A DNA stretch of 64,000 nucleotides, from positions 1 through 64,000 of the forward strand of contig NZ_CAJPRT010000002.1 in assembly GCF_905373215.1 (NCBI RefSeq), given 5' to 3'. Origin of the DNA: an uncultured Campylobacter sp. Lineage in GTDB: Bacteria; Campylobacterota; Campylobacteria; Campylobacterales; Campylobacteraceae. A program made the position numbers and the translations under genes. The notes under the pieces are model-generated. The model saw only the letters and a list, made by a program, of their open reading frames with translations. It had not been told where the DNA came from and made no database searches. This document shows, one piece after another, positions 26,607-34,850 of this stretch. Position 1 is the first letter of the stretch, and the number at the start of each line of letters is the position of its first letter.

Positions 26607-27002
26607 TTACCAGATCGTGCAAAGTACTTCGCCACCGACGCCCGCTTTGTGCGCGTCGATACCGCTCATAACGCCTTTGCTTGTGCTGACGACGACGGTT
26701 CCGTAGCCGTTTTTGAAGCGCTTGATCTCGTCTTTGCCTTGATATACGCGGCGACCCGGAGTCGAAATTCTTTTAACTTCGTTTATCACGCTTCTGCCCT
26801 TTTCGTCGTATTTAAGCACTACGTTGATGATCTTTTTATTGTTTTCCTCTACTACGTTGTAGCTCTCGATATAGCCCTTCTCCGCTAAAATTTTAAGCAT
26901 GGCCTCAACGACGTTTGAGTGAAAAAGCTTAGTCGTATCTAGTCTTCGCATCGCAGCATTTCTGATGCGAGTTAATCCATCTGAAATAAGATCGTTAATC
27001 AT
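26607..27002 (-). CDS. rpsH: 30S ribosomal protein S8
   Basis: 131 residues. MINDLISDGLTRIRNAAMRR and the C-terminal STSKGVMSGIDAHKAGVGGE are diagnostic. Binds 16S helix 21. Starts nine bases after rpsN behind a GGAGAAG site. Confidence 0.98.
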   Translation of the reverse strand: MINDLISDGLTRIRNAAMRRLDTTKLFHSNVVEAMLKILAEKGYIESYNVVEENNKKIINVVLKYDEKGRSVINEVKRISTPGRRVYQGKDEIKRFKNGYGTVVVSTSKGVMSGIDAHKAGVGGEVLCTIW

Positions 27003-27011
27003 CTCTTCTCC

Positions 27012-27197
27012 TTACCAGCTTGCTTTTTTTAGACCCGGGATCAAGCCCTCATTTGCCATCTTGCGAAGGCAAACGCGACAAATTCCAAAATCCTTATAAA
27101 CGGAGTGCGGACGACCGCAAATTTGACATCTGGTATATGCGCGAGTGCTAAATTTAGCGGGGCGTTTCGCCTTGGCTACCATTGATTTTTTTGCCAT
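27012..27197 (-). CDS. rpsN: 30S ribosomal protein S14, zinc type
   Basis: 61 residues. The zinc ligands are CQIC and CRVC, so this is the short zinc-binding type. The start MAKKSMVAKAKRPAKFSTRA is taken six residues inside the longest open frame because it matches the family. It starts two bases past the end of rplE. Confidence 0.98.
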   Translation of the reverse strand: MAKKSMVAKAKRPAKFSTRAYTRCQICGRPHSVYKDFGICRVCLRKMANEGLIPGLKKASW

Positions 27198-27198
27198 A

Positions 27199-27744
27199 TC
27201 ATTTTCCTTTTGCAAAAGGCATGCCGAATAGTTCTAGCAATTTAAATGCCTCTTTATCGTTATTTGTAGTCGTTACGACGGTTATATTCATACCGTGAGT
27301 TCTTAAAATTTGATCGTATTCGACCTCTGGGAACATCAGCTGCTCTTGCAAGCCGAAATTGTAATTGCCGCGTCCGTCAAAGCCCGTTCTAGGTAGTCCT
27401 CGGAAATCCTTAACTCTAGGAAGCGCAATAGAGATCAATTTGTCTAGGAAGGCGAACATCTGCTCTTTTCGTAACGTAACCATTATGCCTACCGGAAAAC
27501 CTTCGCGAACTTTAAAGCCTGCGACCGATTTTTTTGCATTGACGATAAGCGCTTTTTGGCCTGCGATCAGCGAGATAGTATCGGCCATATTTTGAAGCAC
27601 TTTTTGATCTTTGCTCGATTCGCCCGTTCCTACGCTGATAACTATCTTTTCAAGCGCCGGGATAAGCATAGGATTTTTTATATCAAATTCTTTCTGCAAA
27701 GCAACTCTGATGGAATTAGCGTATTTATCTTTTAGTCTGCTCAT
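27199..27744 (-). CDS. rplE: 50S ribosomal protein L5
   Basis: 181 residues. 5S rRNA-binding protein contacting P-site tRNA. RLKDKYANSIRVALQKEFDI at the start and LPRVKDFRGLPRTGFDGRGN in the middle are diagnostic. The ATG at 27744 is preferred over an upstream TTG because GAGGG is correctly spaced. Confidence 0.97.
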   Translation of the reverse strand: MSRLKDKYANSIRVALQKEFDIKNPMLIPALEKIVISVGTGESSKDQKVLQNMADTISLIAGQKALIVNAKKSVAGFKVREGFPVGIMVTLRKEQMFAFLDKLISIALPRVKDFRGLPRTGFDGRGNYNFGLQEQLMFPEVEYDQILRTHGMNITVVTTTNNDKEAFKLLELFGMPFAKGK

Positions 27745-27746
27745 AA

Positions 27747-27980
27747 TCAACCCTCTACCAACGCAACGTTTGAAATATCCATAGGCATCTCTTTGCTTGT
27801 AAAGCCGCCTTGCGGATTTTGCTCGGTTGGTTTGATAGCCTTTTTAGCCATTTTACAACCCTCGACGATAACTTGAGCTTTTTTAGGAAACACGGCTTTG
27901 ACTGTGCCGGTTTTGCCCTTATCGTCACCTGCAATGATCTTTACTTGATCGCCCTTTTTAATCTTAAATTTTACTGCCAT
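27747..27980 (-). CDS. rplX: 50S ribosomal protein L24
   Basis: 77 residues. KKGDQVKIIAGDDKGKTGTV is the KOW motif. An assembly-initiator protein. It overlaps the rplN stop by one base. Confidence 0.98.
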   Translation of the reverse strand: MAVKFKIKKGDQVKIIAGDDKGKTGTVKAVFPKKAQVIVEGCKMAKKAIKPTEQNPQGGFTSKEMPMDISNVALVEG

Positions 27981-28348
27981 TATAAAACCTCCGGAGCCAG
28001 CGAAACGATCTTCATAAAACCGCCGTATCTGACCTCTCTACCGATAGGACCGAAAATACGAGTGCCGATCGGCTCTTTTTTTGAATCCAAAATAACGGCT
28101 GCGTTCTCATCGAATCTAATTAGTGAGCCGTTGCCTCTGTGCAACTCTTTAGTCGTACGAACGACTACGGCTTTTACTACTTGACCGCGCTTAATCTTGC
28201 CGTTAGGGAGCGCTTTTTTTACAGAGCAAACGATGATATCGCCGATTGTAGCGTATCTTCTTTTGCTGCCGCCCAAAACTTTAATACACATAAGTTCTTT
28301 TGCGCCGCTATTATCAGCTACCGCAAGTCTGGTAAAACTCTGTATCAT
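27980..28348 (-). CDS. rplN: 50S ribosomal protein L14
   Basis: 122 residues. MIQSFTRLAVADNSGAKELM and the C-terminal PIGREVRYGGFMKIVSLAPE are diagnostic. One-base overlap with rpsQ at its start and with rplX at its end. Confidence 0.98.
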   Translation of the reverse strand: MIQSFTRLAVADNSGAKELMCIKVLGGSKRRYATIGDIIVCSVKKALPNGKIKRGQVVKAVVVRTTKELHRGNGSLIRFDENAAVILDSKKEPIGTRIFGPIGREVRYGGFMKIVSLAPEVL

Positions 28349-28599
28349 TATTCAACTCCTGTTTTCAAAACCGCTTTTAAGCGAAACGACTTTCTAGCGC
28401 TTAGTGGTCTGCACTCGATCGCAGATATGGTGTCACCGATCTTTACGATGTTATTTTCATCGTGGATCAGATATTTTTTAAACCTTTTTACGATCTTTCT
28501 ATATCTAGGGTGCATAACCCTTCGCTCTACCAAAACGGTAGCTGTTTTATCGCCCGCCTTCTTTACGACTACGCCTTGAATTTCTCTTTTAAATGCCAT
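28348..28599 (-). CDS. rpsQ: 30S ribosomal protein S17
   Basis: 83 residues, OB-fold primary 16S binder. REIQGVVVKKAGDKTATVLV and VGDTIS-like KIGDTISAIECRPLSARKSF are family marks. Preceded by AAGGAT. Confidence 0.98.
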   Translation of the reverse strand: MAFKREIQGVVVKKAGDKTATVLVERRVMHPRYRKIVKRFKKYLIHDENNIVKIGDTISAIECRPLSARKSFRLKAVLKTGVE

Positions 28600-28608
28600 A
28601 ACCTATCC

Positions 28609-28791
28609 TTATTTCGCTTTAATAGCTGTATTGATTCTAGCGATATCTTTTTTGATAGCGCGAATCTCGTTAGGATTGCTTAGCTGCATAGTTTTTAGCT
28701 TTTGTCTAGCCGTAAATAAAAGCAACTTACTTTGTTTCAACATAGAATTTAGCTCAGCCAAATCTTTATCTTTCAAATCAGTATATTTCAT
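28609..28791 (-). CDS. rpmC: 50S ribosomal protein L29
   Basis: 60 residues, two helices. KYTDLKDKDLAELNSMLKQS and the C-terminal RAIKKDIARINTAIKAK match L29, located at the exit tunnel. It overlaps rplP by 14 bases. Confidence 0.97.
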   Translation of the reverse strand: MKYTDLKDKDLAELNSMLKQSKLLLFTARQKLKTMQLSNPNEIRAIKKDIARINTAIKAK

Positions 28792-29203
28792 TTTCGCTTT
28801 CCCTACTTACGATTTTCGTTTTAAAAGGTAGTTTATGAATTGAAAGCATAAGCGCCTCTTTAGCAACCTCTTCGCTAACGCCGGTCATCTCAAAAATGAT
28901 CCTGCCCGGTTTTATATTCATTACCCACTCTTCTACGCCGCTCTTACCTTTACCCATACGAGTTTGTAGAGGCTTTTTGGTAAGCGGTTTGTCTGGGAAT
29001 ACCTTAATCCAAATTTTAGCTTGACGATTCACGAAGCGCGTCATCGCGACACGAGCCGCTTCGATCTGGCGAGAATTTACCCTACCCGCCTCTACCGCTT
29101 TGATACCGAAATCGCCGAACGTCAAGGAATTTCCTCTCGTCGCGTAGCCGCGATTGCGACCTTTCATCATCTTGCGGTATTTTGTTCTTTTTGGCATCAA
29201 CAT
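28778..29203 (-). CDS. rplP: 50S ribosomal protein L16
   Basis: 141 residues. MLMPKRTKYRKMMKGRNRGY and PLTKKPLQTRMGKGKSGVEE are diagnostic. L16 orders the A-site tRNA region. An ATG two codons further in is also possible. It starts two bases after rpsC. Confidence 0.98.
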   Translation of the reverse strand: MLMPKRTKYRKMMKGRNRGYATRGNSLTFGDFGIKAVEAGRVNSRQIEAARVAMTRFVNRQAKIWIKVFPDKPLTKKPLQTRMGKGKSGVEEWVMNIKPGRIIFEMTGVSEEVAKEALMLSIHKLPFKTKIVSRESENEIY

Positions 29204-29205
29204 AA

Positions 29206-29901
29206 CTATTTACCTCTTCTTGGTCTGCGTGTTTTTTTAGGCGCATCATCGGTCTTTTCAGCCTGGATGCCTTTTTGTAAAATTTCACCCTTAAAGATCC
29301 AAACCTTAATGCCGATATTACCGTAAGTCGTATGCGCTTCGGCGAAGCCGTAATCGATCCTAGCCCTTAGAGTATGGAGCGGAACGCGCCCCTCCAAATA
29401 CCATTCGGTTCTAGCCATCTCAGCGCCGCCCAAGCGACCTGCGACGCAAATTTTAATTCCCTTTGCGCCTGCTTTTTGAGCGCCTTGGATGACCTTTTTC
29501 ATAGCGCGGCGGAATGCAACGCGACGCTCTAGCTGCATAGCTACGTTTTCCGCAGCCAAAAGTGCGTTCGAGCCTACTTTGCGCTCCTCTTTGATATTGA
29601 TGGCTATGTCTTTATTGACTAGCTTAACGACTTCGCTTCTTAAATTTTCGACCTCGCCGCCTTTCTTGCCGATGATAATACCCGGTCTTGCGGCTACGAT
29701 CGTTACACGAATTTTCTTAGCCGTTCTTTCGATAAGAATTTGGCTAATTCCCGCATAATAAAGCTTAGCTTTTAAAAATTTGCGGATCTTGTAATCCTCG
29801 CCGATACTCTCGGAAAGCGTTGCTTTAGAAGGAAACCATCTAGACTCCCAATTTCTATTAATTCCTAATCTTAAACCGATCGGATTTACTTTCTGTCCCA
29901 T
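29206..29901 (-). CDS. rpsC: 30S ribosomal protein S3
   Basis: 231 residues. The KH domain has ARPGIIIGKKGGEVENLR (residues 71-88) and the C-terminal domain ARTEWYLEGRVPLHTLRA. Sits at the mRNA entry channel. The last 20 residues are a variable basic tail. It directly abuts rplV. Confidence 0.98.
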   Translation of the reverse strand: MGQKVNPIGLRLGINRNWESRWFPSKATLSESIGEDYKIRKFLKAKLYYAGISQILIERTAKKIRVTIVAARPGIIIGKKGGEVENLRSEVVKLVNKDIAINIKEERKVGSNALLAAENVAMQLERRVAFRRAMKKVIQGAQKAGAKGIKICVAGRLGGAEMARTEWYLEGRVPLHTLRARIDYGFAEAHTTYGNIGIKVWIFKGEILQKGIQAEKTDDAPKKTRRPRRGK

Positions 29902-30234
29902 TTACGCTTCCTTCTTACTTGGTTTTGCTACTTCGACGATGATGTGCGAAGTAGGCTTGCGGATACGGCTAGCCGTACCTCTAGCGCGCGGACGAAATCT
30001 CTTAAGCACAGGACCCGCATCCACTCGGCAGCTGGTAACTACAACCTCTTCAGGCTCAAAGCCGCCGTTTGCGACCGCGCTTGAAATCGCCGTAGCGATA
30101 TATTTCGCGCCGCGATTAGGCGTAAATTCCAAAGTAGCAAGGGCAAATTCCGCATTCATGCCTTGAATTTGCTTCGCGATAAGTCTTGCTTTTGTCGGCG
30201 AAAGACGAACAAATTTAATAGTTGATTTACTCAT
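29902..30234 (-). CDS. rplV: 50S ribosomal protein L22
   Basis: 110 residues. FVRLSPTKARLIAKQIQGMN at the N-terminus and the tunnel-lining hairpin with RFRPRARGTASRIRKPTSHI near the C-terminus are diagnostic. Nine bases after rpsS. Confidence 0.98.
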   Translation of the reverse strand: MSKSTIKFVRLSPTKARLIAKQIQGMNAEFALATLEFTPNRGAKYIATAISSAVANGGFEPEEVVVTSCRVDAGPVLKRFRPRARGTASRIRKPTSHIIVEVAKPSKKEA

Positions 30235-30243
30235 ATTCTATCC

Positions 30244-30525
30244 TTACTTGCCGATCTTTTTCTGCACGGAGCCTTTGTGGCCCTTGAAAGTGCGCGTAGG
30301 AGCGAACTCGCCTAATTTATAACCGATATGATGCTCGGTGACGTAAACCGGGATAAAATTCTTTCCGTTATGAACGTTAAACGTAAGTCCGATCATTTCA
30401 GGCACGATCGTGCTTCGCCTCGACCAAGTCTTGATCGGTTTGTTATCGCCGGCTTTCTTTGCCGCAACGACTTTTTTCATTACGTGATCATCTACGAAAG
30501 GACCTTTTTTTAGCGATCTAGCCAT
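30244..30525 (-). CDS. rpsS: 30S ribosomal protein S19
   Basis: 93 residues. MARSLKKGPFVDDHVMKKV and GHKLGEF-like HIGYKLGEFAPTRTFKGHKG are diagnostic. Two bases after rplB. Confidence 0.98.
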   Translation of the reverse strand: MARSLKKGPFVDDHVMKKVVAAKKAGDNKPIKTWSRRSTIVPEMIGLTFNVHNGKNFIPVYVTEHHIGYKLGEFAPTRTFKGHKGSVQKKIGK

Positions 30526-30527
30526 TT

Positions 30528-31358
30528 TTATTTTCCTTTCCTTCTTGAAATTATAAGCTTATCGCTCGCTTTTTTATGGCGAGTTTTATAGCCCTTCGTC
30601 GGTTTACCCCACGGAGTTACCGGATGGCGACCGGAGTTTTTCTTACCCTCGCCACCGCCGTGCGGGTGATCGACCGGATTCATCGCAGAACCTCTGGTTT
30701 GAGGACGGATACCTCTGTGGCGGTTACGTCCGGCTTTACCGATGACGACGTTTGCCCACTCTTCGTTACCCACTACGCCGATACTGGCCATGCACTCTGC
30801 AAGCACTCTTCTCATCTCGCCGCTAGGCAGACGTAAAATGACGTATTTTTCCTCTTTGCCCATAAGCTGAGCATAACCTCCGGCACTACGTGCCATTTGA
30901 GCGCCTTTGCCTGGCTTTAACTCGATATTATGCAGAATAGTTCCCACAGGGATGTTTTTCATCTTCATAGCATTGCCGGGTTTAATATCTAATCCGCCCT
31001 CGGCAGCAGTTACTACGTCACCCACTTTAAGATCGTTAGGCTTGATAATGTAACGCTTCTCGCCGTCTGCGTATGAGATCAATGCGATACGGCAGTTGCG
31101 ATTCGGATCGTATTCGATCGCCTCGACCTTGCCAGCAACGCCGAATTTATTTCGCTTAAAATCGATGATTCTATAAAGTTTAGCAGCTCCAGCTTGTTTA
31201 TGGCGGCTGGTAATGCGACCGTTATTGTTCCTTCCGGCTGCGGCAGGAATTTTAACAAGCAAACCTCTAACGCTAGCTTTTGCAGTGATATCCTCGCTGC
31301 TAAGCCCGGTCATAAATCTTCTACTTGGAGTATACGGTTTATAAGTTTTAATCGCCAT
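30528..31358 (-). CDS. rplB: 50S ribosomal protein L2
   Basis: 276 residues. Two-domain protein near the peptidyl transferase centre. TYKPYTPSRRFMTGLSSEDI at the start and AMNPVDHPHGGGEGKKNSGR with the functionally important His near residue 230 are diagnostic. Confidence 0.98.
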   Translation of the reverse strand: MAIKTYKPYTPSRRFMTGLSSEDITAKASVRGLLVKIPAAAGRNNNGRITSRHKQAGAAKLYRIIDFKRNKFGVAGKVEAIEYDPNRNCRIALISYADGEKRYIIKPNDLKVGDVVTAAEGGLDIKPGNAMKMKNIPVGTILHNIELKPGKGAQMARSAGGYAQLMGKEEKYVILRLPSGEMRRVLAECMASIGVVGNEEWANVVIGKAGRNRHRGIRPQTRGSAMNPVDHPHGGGEGKKNSGRHPVTPWGKPTKGYKTRHKKASDKLIISRRKGK

Positions 31359-31359
31359 T

Positions 31360-31641
31360 TTACGCCTCCACGCTTTCTAGGCTTGCACCCTCAGGTAGTT
31401 TGACGTAGAATTTTTTCACATCGTTTCTAGCGCCAGTCCTGCCTTTAAATCTTTTTACTTTACCGTCCTGTCTTAAAGAATTTATCTTTAGCGGAGTAAT
31501 CCCGAAATAGTTTTTTAAAACGCTCTTTAGTCCGTTTTTCGTAACTGACGGGTTAGTTTGGATAACGACCACGCCGTTTTCTTGAAGACCGAGAGACTTT
31601 TCCGTATAAAGGATCGTTTTGATATCTGTTATATCTGCCAT
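31360..31641 (-). CDS. rplW: 50S ribosomal protein L23
   Basis: 93 residues. Exit-tunnel protein that docks SRP and trigger factor. TDIKTILYTEKSLGLQENGV and GKVKRFKGRTGARNDVKKFY match the family. One base after rplD. Confidence 0.97.
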   Translation of the reverse strand: MADITDIKTILYTEKSLGLQENGVVVIQTNPSVTKNGLKSVLKNYFGITPLKINSLRQDGKVKRFKGRTGARNDVKKFYVKLPEGASLESVEA

Positions 31642-31642
31642 T

Positions 31643-32257
31643 TTAGTCCTCTTTCACTATTGATTCAAATGCCGCTTTTTCGAATACGACTGAGCCGTAA
31701 ACTGCGATTAGGTAAGCATTGACCTCGCTTGCATCGATGACATAGCAATTCTTAAGATTTCTATAGGCCAAAAGAGTTTGCGCGTCTAGCTCGTTTTTAA
31801 CGATCAGCGCATCTCTAACGCCTAGTTTCTTAATAAAATTTGCCGCGTCTTTAGTTTTGCCGCTTTTTAGCTCCAAATCGTCGAAGATAAAAATTTTACC
31901 CTCGTTTGCTTTCTCATTGATAGCAAATTCCAGCGCAAGTCGTTTTTGCTTTTTATTAACCTTCTGCTCGTAATTTCGCTCATTAGTCGGACCGAATGCG
32001 ACCGCGCCGCCTACCCAGACATTGGTTCTGGTTGAGCCCGCACGTGCGCCACCGCGACCCTTTTGTCGCCACGGTTTTTTGCCGCCGCCGCTAACTTCGG
32101 CGCGAGTTTTAGCGTTAGCCGTATTTGCACGAAGCGAAGCAAGGTAAGATTTGACGTACAAATATAGATTGTGCGAATTAACCTCCGAAAATTTCGCAGG
32201 GATTTCAATTTCGCTTGCTTTTTCTAGTTTTTCGTTAAGCACGCTTACTTTACTCAT
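31643..32257 (-). CDS. rplD: 50S ribosomal protein L4
   Basis: 204 residues. The tunnel loop is GGGKKPWRQKGRGGARAGST near residues 53-72. L4 also represses the S10 operon in E. coli. It overlaps the end of rplC by four bases (ATGA type). Confidence 0.98.
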   Translation of the reverse strand: MSKVSVLNEKLEKASEIEIPAKFSEVNSHNLYLYVKSYLASLRANTANAKTRAEVSGGGKKPWRQKGRGGARAGSTRTNVWVGGAVAFGPTNERNYEQKVNKKQKRLALEFAINEKANEGKIFIFDDLELKSGKTKDAANFIKKLGVRDALIVKNELDAQTLLAYRNLKNCYVIDASEVNAYLIAVYGSVVFEKAAFESIVKED

Positions 32258-32832
32258 TTTACTATCCTTATTCTGCCCATTGCGCCGTTAAATCCAGGAA
32301 CCGAGCCTTTAAGCACTAAAATTTTATTCTCGGCATCAAAGCTTACGACTTCGTTTTTAGCGGTGATCGTTTCATTTCCAGTGTGTCCCGCCATCCTCAT
32401 ACCAGGCTGAACGCGACCCGGCCACTCGCAGTTGCCGATCGAGCCCGGTCTTCGGTGAAAGCGGCTGCCGTGCGCTGCAGGACCGCCTGCAAAGCCATGG
32501 CGCTTAATAACGCCCTGATAACCTTTACCCTTGGATTTAAAGCTTACTTTGACGATCTTGGCTTCGCTCAAAACATCTAAATTTTGATCGCCAAGCTCGG
32601 CATTTTCTAAGCTTAGAGTCGCAAATTTATTAAATTCCTTGCTTAGGCTATATTTCTTTTGAATTCCGGCGATAGCTTTGTTGTGCGCTTTGCCGTCTGC
32701 GTAGGCTACGATAGCTTTTTTCTCATCGCAAACTTCGCAAATTTTGGTATTGATAAGTCGTAAAAGCGTCACGGGCGTGCTGCTCGTGTCGATCGTCCTA
32801 CTCATACCTATTTTTTCTACAATATATTCCAT
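32254..32832 (-). CDS. rplC: 50S ribosomal protein L3
   Basis: 192 residues. MEYIVEKIGMSRTIDTSSTP and the RHGFAGGPAAHGSRFHRRPG segment, which reaches the peptidyl transferase centre, are diagnostic. Confidence 0.98.
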   Translation of the reverse strand: MEYIVEKIGMSRTIDTSSTPVTLLRLINTKICEVCDEKKAIVAYADGKAHNKAIAGIQKKYSLSKEFNKFATLSLENAELGDQNLDVLSEAKIVKVSFKSKGKGYQGVIKRHGFAGGPAAHGSRFHRRPGSIGNCEWPGRVQPGMRMAGHTGNETITAKNEVVSFDAENKILVLKGSVPGFNGAMGRIRIVK

Positions 32833-32843
32833 TGTTGTACCCC

Positions 32844-33155
32844 TTATTTGCCCATCGCATGAACTTCGACGTTGACTTCCGGAGCCAAATCAAGCTTAGT
32901 TAGCGAATCAACCGTATCTGGCGTAGCCGCTACGATGTCTAGCATACGAGCGTGAATTTTCATCTCAAACTGCTCTCTGGAGTCTTTATTTACGTGCGGA
33001 GATCTTAAAACGGTGTAGCGTTTAATCTTCGTAGGCATCGGCACGGGACCTCTGACGTCCGCACCTGTTCTTTTTACGGCTTCAACGATAGCCGAAACTG
33101 TGCGATCTAAAACTCGATGGTCATAAGCCTTGAGTTTTAACCTAATTTTTTGCAT
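32844..33155 (-). CDS. rpsJ: 30S ribosomal protein S10
   Basis: 103 residues. QKIRLKLKAYDHRVLDRTVS and GPVPMPTKIKRYTVLRSPHV are diagnostic. The ATG at 33155 is chosen over the adjacent upstream GTG because AAGGAAAAGTG gives better spacing. First gene of the S10-spc operon. Confidence 0.98.
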   Translation of the reverse strand: MQKIRLKLKAYDHRVLDRTVSAIVEAVKRTGADVRGPVPMPTKIKRYTVLRSPHVNKDSREQFEMKIHARMLDIVAATPDTVDSLTKLDLAPEVNVEVHAMGK

Positions 33156-33218
33156 CACTTTTCCTTAATAAAGAACTTGTCGCAACGCGCGACCCTTTGT
33201 TTCAAACAAAAGACGCAC

Positions 33219-33247
33219 ATTATATAAAAGCGCTCCGGCTTTGTCAA
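33219..33247 (-). promoter_or_regulatory. Sigma70 promoter of the S10-spc operon
   Basis: On the minus strand TTGACA (33247-33242) and TATAAT (33224-33219) are both perfect consensus and 17 bases apart. The transcript would begin near 33212 and have a leader of about 57 bases that includes a small TTTGTTT/AAACAAA hairpin before rpsJ. A consensus -35 box is unusual for this group and fits a very strong promoter. Confidence 0.88.
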
Positions 33248-33272
33248 GAAAATAGCCAAATTTTATGGAAAT

Positions 33273-33419
33273 ATTTCCTTTTAATAAGGAAAAATATATA
33301 GAATTTAGAAAATTTTTAGAGTGCTGGAAATTTTCAATACAAAAATTTTTAGATAAATTTAAAATAGATATAAAAATTTCATAGGATTTTTCAGATTTAT
33401 TTCCTTTTAATAAGGAAAA
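33273..33419. repeat. Two copies of a 21-base palindromic element
   Basis: TTTCCTTTTAATAAGGAAA, with identical A/T flanks, occurs at 33273-33293 and again at 33399-33419. Each has 7-base inverted arms TTTCCTT/AAGGAAA around TTAAT. They lie between the S10 promoter and the divergent ATPase gene; the second ends 16 bases before that gene's ATG. They look like paired operator sites. Confidence 0.7.
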
Positions 33420-33435
33420 TTTTAAAATATCCACT

Positions 33436-34767
33436 ATGAATGATCTGAAATTTTTTTACGAAAATCCGCCGGAATTTATGGGCTTTATCCCGCGCAAAAG
33501 AGGTATAGACTCGCCCAAAACCATAATCTATGGAGTGCTAAATTCTGGCAAAAGCGCCGTGCTGAAAAATGAAATTTCAGAACTTAAAAAAGACGAAATT
33601 TTATATCTAAATTTAGCCGATCTACGCCTTGAAGAGGCGGTAGCGAGTGATGCAATTTTTGCGGCTAGAAATAGTGCGGACAATACAAAGGCTAGCGAAG
33701 TAAACGAGCATGAAATAAACGGAGAAGCTACACTTGGCGCGGATATTTCGGATATAGAAGAATTTTATCGCGCCGCCGTAAAAAATACAGATACAAAAAA
33801 CGCAAGCGCAAATGGCTCAAACAATGCAAAAAATGCGGAGTTCTACAGCGCAAAAAGCAGGAGCGAGAATTTCTTCCGCGAGATCAAAGAATTTTTAGCC
33901 GCCAACGAGCAAATTTCATCGCTTTTTTTAGATAATTTCAGTAGTGCAGATTTTGAAATTTCATCGCTTCAAAGCTTCGCCGAAGGGCTAAATTTAAAGC
34001 GTTTTATCATCTCTACGCGCGATAGAGAGCTTATTCTGCCAGGCTTTGAGCGGCTTGAGCTTTTGCCGCTTTCGTTTGAGGAATTTATTGCCTTCGACAA
34101 GCGCCACAACGAGATAAACTCGATGATTTCGGCGTTTTTAGCCCAAGGCGGCGGCGCAAAAAACCCCTTCATGGCGCCTGCCGAAATCTTAGAATTCGAG
34201 CAGAGGCTGCTTACGGCAAACTTTAGCCGCACGGAGATTTTAATCCTCAAAGAGTGCCTAAGCTTCGTCCACGCCGCATTTAGCGCAAATAAAATTTACA
34301 CCGCGCTAAAGCCGCGCATCAAAATATCCAAAGACGCCGTATACGGCACTATCGCCAAACTTGAGCGGGAAAATTTCATCAGATTTTTAAGCAAAGCTGG
34401 CGAACCTACGCGCGCAAAAAAGCTATATTTTTCGCATTTTAATATGCGCGAAATTTTAACAAGCAAAAAGGACTTCACTAAAAAATTTGCCAACATCCTT
34501 TTCTGCGAGCTTTTGGGGCTAAATACGCCGATTTTTTACACAAAAGAGCTGGATTTTTACCTGCCTGCTATAAAGATGGGGGTTCTCGTCATTCCTTTCA
34601 GCGACGCGGACATTATCTTTTTAAAATTTCGTAAAATTTTAAGCGTGCTCAAGAGGCTCGGCATCACGAGCTTAAAAGTCGTTTCTATGACAAACTCCGG
34701 TAGGCTCGAGATTGAGGGTATTCGCTGCGATGTCGTGCCGTTTCATGAATTCGTGCTTAGCTTCTGA
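33436..34767 (+). CDS. AAA-type ATP-binding protein (AAA_14/DUF4143-like)
   Basis: 443 residues. The P-loop IIYGVLNSGKSAVL is near residue 30. A Walker B-like SSLFLDNF is near residue 156 and a sensor-like RFIISTRDREL near 190. From residue 265 a winged-helix region follows (ISKDAVYGTIAKLERENFIR), then a C-terminal nuclease-like part. Between P-loop and Walker B lies an Asn/Ala/Ser-rich stretch (KNTDTKNASANGSNNAKNA) absent from typical relatives. Function of the family is unclear. Confidence 0.78.
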   Translation: MNDLKFFYENPPEFMGFIPRKRGIDSPKTIIYGVLNSGKSAVLKNEISELKKDEILYLNLADLRLEEAVASDAIFAARNSADNTKASEVNEHEINGEATLGADISDIEEFYRAAVKNTDTKNASANGSNNAKNAEFYSAKSRSENFFREIKEFLAANEQISSLFLDNFSSADFEISSLQSFAEGLNLKRFIISTRDRELILPGFERLELLPLSFEEFIAFDKRHNEINSMISAFLAQGGGAKNPFMAPAEILEFEQRLLTANFSRTEILILKECLSFVHAAFSANKIYTALKPRIKISKDAVYGTIAKLERENFIRFLSKAGEPTRAKKLYFSHFNMREILTSKKDFTKKFANILFCELLGLNTPIFYTKELDFYLPAIKMGVLVIPFSDADIIFLKFRKILSVLKRLGITSLKVVSMTNSGRLEIEGIRCDVVPFHEFVLSF

Positions 34768-34781
34768 TTTATTGACATCTC

Positions 34782-34813
34782 ATATCATAAAAATACAAAT
34801 TTTATGATATAAT
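34782..34813 (+). promoter_or_regulatory. Operator-like inverted repeat overlapping a -10 box
   Basis: Perfect 11-base arms ATATCATAAAA and TTTTATGATAT flank a 7-base spacer (34782-34810). The right arm runs into TATAAT at 34808-34813, so a protein bound here would block the promoter of the gene at 34851. Confidence 0.65.
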
Positions 34814-34850
34814 TTTGGCAAACCCATATCAATTATGCAAGGGAAAGCCG

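Noticed and set aside
32011..32208. Minus-strand frame inside rplD
   Set aside because: Out-of-frame shadow of L4 with no ribosome site.
33165..33434. 89-codon minus-strand frame upstream of rpsJ
   Set aside because: It covers the S10 promoter and the two palindromes and is Phe/Lys/Asn/Ser-rich from AT-rich DNA.
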